A stretch of 64,000 nt of DNA from Stratiolaelaps scimitus (taxonomy: Eukaryota > Arthropoda > Arachnida > Mesostigmata > Laelapidae), in contig JABWDB010000016.1 in the NCBI GenBank assembly GCA_019614645.1, forward strand, positions 6,033,501 to 6,097,500, written 5' to 3'. Below, piece after piece: positions 58,371 to 64,000 of the stretch. The position numbers were made by a program, and so were the translations under genes. Under the pieces are notes generated by a model that saw only the letters and a program-made list of their open reading frames with translations, did not search any database and had not been told where the DNA came from. How positions within the stretch are numbered: the stretch's first letter is position 1; each line of letters opens with the position of its first letter.

Positions 58371-60099
58371 TATATTTATATATATTCAGCGAGTCGCGCA
58401 TATCGCCAAATTTCGTTTGTTCATGCAGCGAATTTATATTCATATCAGCAGTAGTACCCTGTGTCTATAAACTGTGTGACTTCTGTCAAGTAAAATTTCT
58501 GGTACGTCTACGGATGTCCTTACACTGAAGTCTGATCGACGGCAGATCGCTATCACCATGGTTTTGTACTGCTTATTCTTCGACACTTGGACTTGCTATA
58601 CTTCTCTGTTGCCGCTGCGTTTGGAAGATCAAGATTTCTGCTGACAAATACTGGATTTCGAAGCGTGATTTCCTCTCATAGCAGTATGACTCTCGAAGGA
58701 AAGGCTTCGACGCTGTAGAAAGTGACCGCTTGTTTTATTGATTACGACTCGGCGAAAGTATGAATATTGTTGTGTGTACGACGACCTCAGGAAGAGGATC
58801 TCAGGCGTTCCATTTTTGAGGAAGCCGCCCGGTTTCTTCTGAGTATGAAATCAATTTTCGAGTCATAATGTGATATGGCAAACCGTCATTCACACGATTG
58901 CGGTTCTGTTGTTTCTCAATACCTAACACTTGTTGGTGGCCGAGGATACACCAAGACAATATATTATTTCCAAAATTTCAAACAACATGTGCTGTGTGTG
59001 TTAGCAATCTTGACCGAACCTATGATTTTACCGCTGCGTGGACCTTTTATTACCAAATATACATATTTTGCCATATATAATATATACTAAGATTACCAAG
59101 TGAACGAGAGGTTAATGAGGCCATGTATGTCATATCATAACATTCCATCGACACTCGCTAAATGAATCTGTTTCACAGTGAATGAACGAGAATTATCTCA
59201 AGTAATCTAAATCATTTTACTTGAATAGGCCCCAAAAGCGGACTACGGCACGATAAAATAACAACAACCAAACTCGGCTCTGTTCGCTGACGAAGCAACG
59301 CTCGTCATGAGGCTGTCGAAATTCAGTTGGGGGAACTACAAGAGGTCACAAAACGGACGGCCAATAGTGATCCGTTTGTTCCGTAGGCGATCCTGTCTGT
59401 GAATACGTCTGAGGTAACAGTGGTGTTTCTCAGGTCGACGATTAGCATAGGATCCTGGCGGCATCACCATTCCCCTATGACGACGGTGACAGCTCGAAGT
59501 GTGCAAACATCACGGGGCCAATCAACAGGGGGTGTACATTTAACGGTTGTGTCTCTAGCTTTCATATTGTTCGAAGTGCTCTCTCGACAAAGGTACAACT
59601 CGACGTCGATCGGCAAGCCTCCTCATCCGCAGTGAGTATCTGCAGGGAGCTCGAGTGCCCCGGGGTAGAAGCTGACACCACAATGCCCTCCTCGATACAC
59701 AGATCCTATAGAATATCAAACGCGCGATTAATGCGCTTCTGCTTTACATGTACTCGGGCTGTTTACAGACTCGTATTTTTCAACGCGTTCTGTTTTCCTT
59801 TCTAACTATTCCTTTCTGAATTGCGAGGGCGAAGCGTTGTCGTATGAGCATCTGCGCGTACACTTGGCAATGCGATCAGTCAGCGCTTTTCATTAGCCCG
59901 TTTCGCATGAAAAAAAAAACGAATTGTAATCATGAACTGCTGCCAAAACGACGATGAATGCTGCAGGCATCACACGATCTAACATCTACAGCAAATTTCT
60001 CATCGTAATACCATACGAAGAAGTACCGACCGATGTCTGGTGGGCGAAGTGCGGGGGACCCTCCCACCGAGAAGCGAAGGCATCATACGATAATCACCA
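55870..60099. other. Long gene-poor, microsatellite-rich stretch
   Basis: AT arrays at 56205-56230, 56334-56350, 57443-57467 and 58324-58366 (the last continues into an imperfect palindrome to 58386). GGC/GGT units lie at 56700-56730, AAT-type runs at 56990-57035 and CAG/CAA units at 57130-57260. None of the open frames matches a family that I recognise. Confidence 0.5.
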
Positions 60100-62900
60100 G
60101 GAGCACTGTTCGACAAGATGATCGGCCTAATATGCCAATGTCTCACGTTAAACGGCCCCGGGTCCTTTTTGTCTAACCCTGTAACCTTTTCCGAGTCTCC
60201 CGAGTCATCTTCCTGCCCCTTTGTAGTTCAACGGGAGCTCCCGGGGGACGCAGCGTCAATGTATTCTCTTTATCCACATATCGTCACGTCAGCGTCGCGC
60301 TCAATTGGTGGCCTTCCCTTAACCATTCCTCCTCACTGTGCATCGTCGTTTCTGTGGCACCACCCGTATTCTTTTTGGTTTTCGGTCGGTCCGTCGTTCT
60401 TCGCCTTCTTCTATTTTCTCTCTCTTGTTTTTTTTTTAAGAAAATAGACACGAACGCGCCTCTCTCCTCCGCCAACGATGCTTCACGCACGCATCGACCC
60501 GATGAGTGGCATGGCGACCCTCACTCGCACTGGCTGGCTAGCTGCGACATAGGCCCCCCAGCGGCCAGCTCAGCTATCTGACATTTGCCAAGGCCACCAA
60601 GTTCGCAGATGCGTAAATTATAGCCCAACTGATAGAGTCCTGAGGAGTCGAAGAAGCGTTGCGAGACAGAGCGACCGAGGGAGAAGATCGGAGAAAGAGA
60701 CCAAACTGGTGTATTTTCTTGACGGATCGGGACGATCCACAAGCAGGCTGCCCCGGGGAACAGGGGAGGCAACGAAACACACAAGTGGCCGGTGGGCCGC
60801 TGTTTCAAGAACTGCCGTCGTCGGCCGAAGACCGCTGTCGGCTGGTGGCTCGGAAGCGCCACAGCAGCAGCATAAAAACTGGATACATTGTAACGCTCTT
60901 GAAACGGCTTGGAAGCACCGGCCACGATCTCGTTCAGTTTCAAGCGACGCCACCTGGACAAGCGACTCCATCCAACCTTCGATCGCCGCGTCCGATGACG
61001 GCATCCGCTGGTGCTGTGCGCCGACGGATGTCAGCCGTCCGGCATTGACAAAGCCGAAGGAAGCCACAAGGAAAGAGGTTGGCCCATGCCGGCTGTATCA
61101 CGCCAAAATGGAGAAGAAACCTCGAAATGTTGCAGCGGCTGGGGCGACAACGAGCGGCTATGGTAACGGCGCCAACAGAAACAGCGTCGCTGATGGCTTT
61201 CGTTGACTGTGATATCGAAGATGGAGGAGCCGGCCAGAGCCGCACGGGCGGCAGCTAGACCCGTCAGCACTGTGCACTGCTTATCGTTACTTCAATACGC
61301 ATTTGCCGTATTCGGCTGAGCAGAAAACCCAAGGGAGACAGCGGAACTGTCAGAGTTGTCTGAAAGAAAGGATGGAACAAGCAGTTCAGTTTTCGGTAAT
61401 CGCGCGTGCGCCACGAAACACAGTGGGTCGCCATCGACAGCGTGTATATCGCGCCGCCACCACCAGCCGCACACTTCTGCTAGGCGCAGGGAAGGCCGTA
61501 TCATATAATGGCAGCGAGATGATGTGCCGCTTGGCCGAAATCTCCGCTACAGACAGAGCGGTCGACTGACCATCAGACTACGAGACAGATAGATATGATA
61601 GATTCAAATACACCCACCCGCTAGCATACAGCGTTGGTCCGTATACGTATCGTCGACGAGCCTTAATTCGCGCAAGCCTGCGCTACGGATTTGCAAAAAG
61701 GCAAACATTCGCCTCGGGGCCGGCAGGGGATAGGTGAGCAGGGATGGCCGAGGCGGGGCCAGACAAAGTGGGAGGTTGCGACACAAAGACACTCTCTATG
61801 TCTATTATGTCGTTGTGCAACAGTTGCAGCTGTTGCTATTGCTGGTGTTGTTGTTGCTGCTGTTTTTGTTGCTGTTAGTGTTCTCGTTGTCGTTGTCGTC
61901 GTCGTCGTTCAGCGTTCGCTCGAGGCGACATCGGATGCGAGCGGCCGCTGTCTGGTGGTGTCTTCAACAGAAGAGTTCCCCTCTGCTGGACGATTGATCT
62001 GCCGTCAGCCGGCCAAGCCTGTTCTTGAGTCTGCGGCGATCTGCCTCAGTTCCTCTGCATCCCCTCCCCGTTCGTCGTCTTAGTCGAGTCCGTTGTATCG
62101 TAGAGGTTCCACTTGTGCCACCGGTAGCCGCAATTGTAAAAGCAGAGGTAGCTGTCATCGTATGCTCCGTGTTGTTGTTGCTGTTGTTGCTGTTGCTGTT
62201 GTTGTTGCTGTTGCTTTTGTTGTTGTTGCTGGTGGCGGCACTCTGCGTGGTGACGGGTGTCACTCACTTCACTGTCGGTGGTCAGGGCTGTTGTCGCTTT
62301 CCGGCGACGACTCGAGTCGCTTTACGCGCATCTATGCGTATCTATGATCTGCCTATACGTAACTGCGCGTCCGTCTGTGTTCGCCTGAGTCGACATGGGG
62401 TTGCTGTTTTGTCCTTTCCAGTGAAGCAGTATGCCTTTGGTTGTCTTGGTTGCATTTGGTCTCGACTTGCGTCGTTCGCTGGCTTGTCGTATCTCTCGGA
62501 ACGCACGAACAAGGGACAGACCAAGCGAGCTAGACAGAGAAAAGAAGTAAGAGTGGCTCCAACCAGCCGCTCGGCCGGCCGCCCGCCCGCCCGCCCTCCC
62601 CGGGCCAGACAGCGAACCAATCGAGCTGGTACTCGCCGCCGGCGGAGTCGCTGACCCTATTGGACGACTGTCAGTATGGCGACGTAGCTCTGGTTGACCA
62701 ACCGCTACACGCTCGTGGCGGCGATCGTTTCGCCATAGTATGGCTGCGATGTGTTGTCACAGGCCTGTACGGTGACGCTGAAACTGATGATGCTGTTGCA
62801 GGTGAACATCGTCGAGGCTGCCCACCACCAATCCTCACACCCCTGGCCATCTGGACGCGATGTGAAATCACGCGTCCGTACGATCTCGGCCTGGCTCAGA
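60100..62900. other. GC-rich island, partly triplet repeats
   Basis: GTT/GCT units at 61820-61905 and 62165-62235 give Val/Leu runs on one strand and Gln/Asn runs on the other. GCCC units lie at 62576-62600. A plus frame is open for 218 codons (60553-61206), but the minus strand there may encode a retroelement RT. The rest resembles the other promoter-like islands. Confidence 0.45.
60618..61067 (-). mobile_element. Possible Ty3/gypsy reverse transcriptase
   Basis: A 149-codon minus frame reads ASFGFVNAG, QHQRMPSSD, then VQVASLETERDRGRCFQAV, and later SGLRPTTAVLETA. These may correspond to the PFGL.NAAQTFQR.MD, DDILVAS...H..HL..VF and G(I)RPLP.KV.A blocks of RT, though the YxDD box itself is not visible. 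The region is GC-rich, where frames stay open easily, so confidence is modest. Confidence 0.3.
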
Positions 62901-63880
62901 CCAGGGCAGATCAGGCTGGACATAGTGGATGATAATAATATCATTTATAGTTTGATACAAGCAGAAGGGGCGGCCGACTCTATCCGGCCTCTATATCTCT
63001 TCGCGCTATCGTATGCCTGATGTCGAGCAGCTAACTACTTGGCTGAGTATGGCGTCAATTCAACGGTGAAGAATCTGAGCGATTCTCAAGAGGGAGTAGC
63101 TTCATGCGGAAGGAGAGAGCTCGCTGAGTTTGCGTAGGCGGTCGGATAATGTGTGAAATGAGAGAACTAATTCGACGGATTTCGATTTGCTTCTGAAACT
63201 ACTGGTTAGAGTCAACCGTAGATCAATCTACCGTTTAGTGCATTCATCCGAACTAGAGATGCCGTCGTGATGAAGCACTATTATATCTGCAGACGGTAGA
63301 GGCCCACTTTGTATTGACGACCATGAGAGAGTTTACGTAAGTCAGGCTTTCGCTGGACGGGCTTCGCATTGACTTCACGCATAGCGGCCTATCGAAGTGC
63401 GTATTTCACAATGCAGTAATAAACCGTAGACGTTCGCCTACGCTATATATATATATATATATATATATACAACGCAATCTTATAGCTGCGCCATCTCTTG
63501 TGGCATCGCATTCTCTATAGACAACATACTAAACCCAGTACAGGGAAGCCCACGCTAGTCGGGCTTGGTCGGCTTTCAGCAACGGTATTGGCTCGATTTG
63601 AGGAGAACCTGTGAAATACGAGTATTTTGCATCCAGTCTTCGCCTGTTTAGCTAAGCAACACTTTCTTGGTTTTGTGCCGATTGAAAAAAAATATAGATA
63701 GATAGATGGAGGAGGCAATGAAGCGATACAATTGAATGACACCATTCCGTCACCAGGTATTTCGTTAAAAAAAATCGATATATAACATATATATATATAT
63801 ATATATATCTACTCGTGCCAGGCCGCCGACCGATCAGGTTGTAGCTAGCATACATATCATCGGGCGCCTATTGCCGAGCC
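62901..63880. repeat. Spacer with AT arrays
   Basis: AT arrays at 63444-63468 and 63787-63808 and a short GATA run near 63696. No gene is recognised. Confidence 0.6.
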
Positions 63881-63892
63881 AGCTCATAGCTT

Positions 63893-63947
63893 GACAGTAT
63901 CCTGGACGTTAAATGTTGGCTGAGAGTCAGCCCGGAAAATTTAATTT
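63893..63947 (+). mobile_element. 5'-truncated SINE, family 1, copy 3, with 12-bp TSD
   Basis: Only the last 55 bases of the family 1 SINE are present, ending GTTGGCTGAGAGTCAGCCCG and GAAAATTTAATTT. Perfect direct repeats AGCTCATAGCTT flank it (63881-63892 and 63948-63959). Truncation at the 5' end plus a target-site duplication is the signature of LINE-driven target-primed insertion. Confidence 0.85.
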
Positions 63948-64000
63948 AGCTCATAGCTTCGCTTGAGTGTTGTCTGCAGACGGTAGCCTATCAAGTCGCC

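Noticed and set aside
60553..61206. 218-codon open plus frame and a good-context ATG at 61109
   Set aside because: GC-rich sequence keeps frames open; the minus strand may be retroelement RT and no domain supports the plus frame.
62025..62654. 209-codon ORF with a long Leu run (and a Gln run antisense)
   Set aside because: It starts at TTG and depends on the GTT/GCT repeat; no supporting domain.
1..64000. CRISPR arrays, operons, rRNA genes
   Set aside because: No spaced direct repeats, no tightly packed genes and no rRNA-like sequence were seen; the DNA is eukaryotic in style.

Overview
The window reads as nuclear DNA of an animal, most likely an arthropod (a mite or tick is a guess from general look, not shown). 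Reasons: no dense or operon-like coding, very many (AT)n arrays, tRNA-derived SINEs with target-site duplications, decayed Ty1/copia and Ty3/gypsy pol genes, and GC-rich blocks made of CAG/CTG and GCC/GGC triplets like those at promoters and 5' UTRs of animal regulatory genes. I could not identify any intact cellular gene, rRNA or functional tRNA. Layout: 0.4-4.0 kb holds Ty3/gypsy integrase and RNase H pieces. 6.4-8.7, 11.1-12.7, 14.2-15.1, 21.3-22.7, 37.4-40.6, 46.5-47.3 and 60.1-62.9 kb are GC-rich triplet islands where all frames stay open, so open frames there mean little. 9.4-13.1 kb carries tRNA-derived SINEs. 18.4-20.8, 23.0, 25.4-29.9, 32.8-35.2, 45.4, 50.9-55.9 and perhaps 61 kb hold further retroelement pieces. 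SINEs of a second kind lie at 24.6, 30.7 and 63.9 kb; the first and last have perfect 12-bp target-site duplications. Four other small repeat families are present (21.0/30.2, 41.1/44.5, 48.9/49.6 and a 28-bp tandem at 42.6 kb). How the parts work together: most non-island 'protein-like' open frames appear to be fragments, or antisense shadows, of LTR-retrotransposon gag-pol genes. Several keep the expected domain order (RT, RNase H, linker, integrase) over 1-3 kb despite stops and frameshifts, most often on the minus strand. These calls rest on motif order read by eye against remembered family patterns. Two cases where both strands could be read convincingly show that this method gives false positives, so confidences are set accordingly. 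If the window belongs to a cellular gene, the islands at 6.4-8.7, 11.1-12.7 and 37.4-40.6 kb are the likeliest places for its first exons or promoters.
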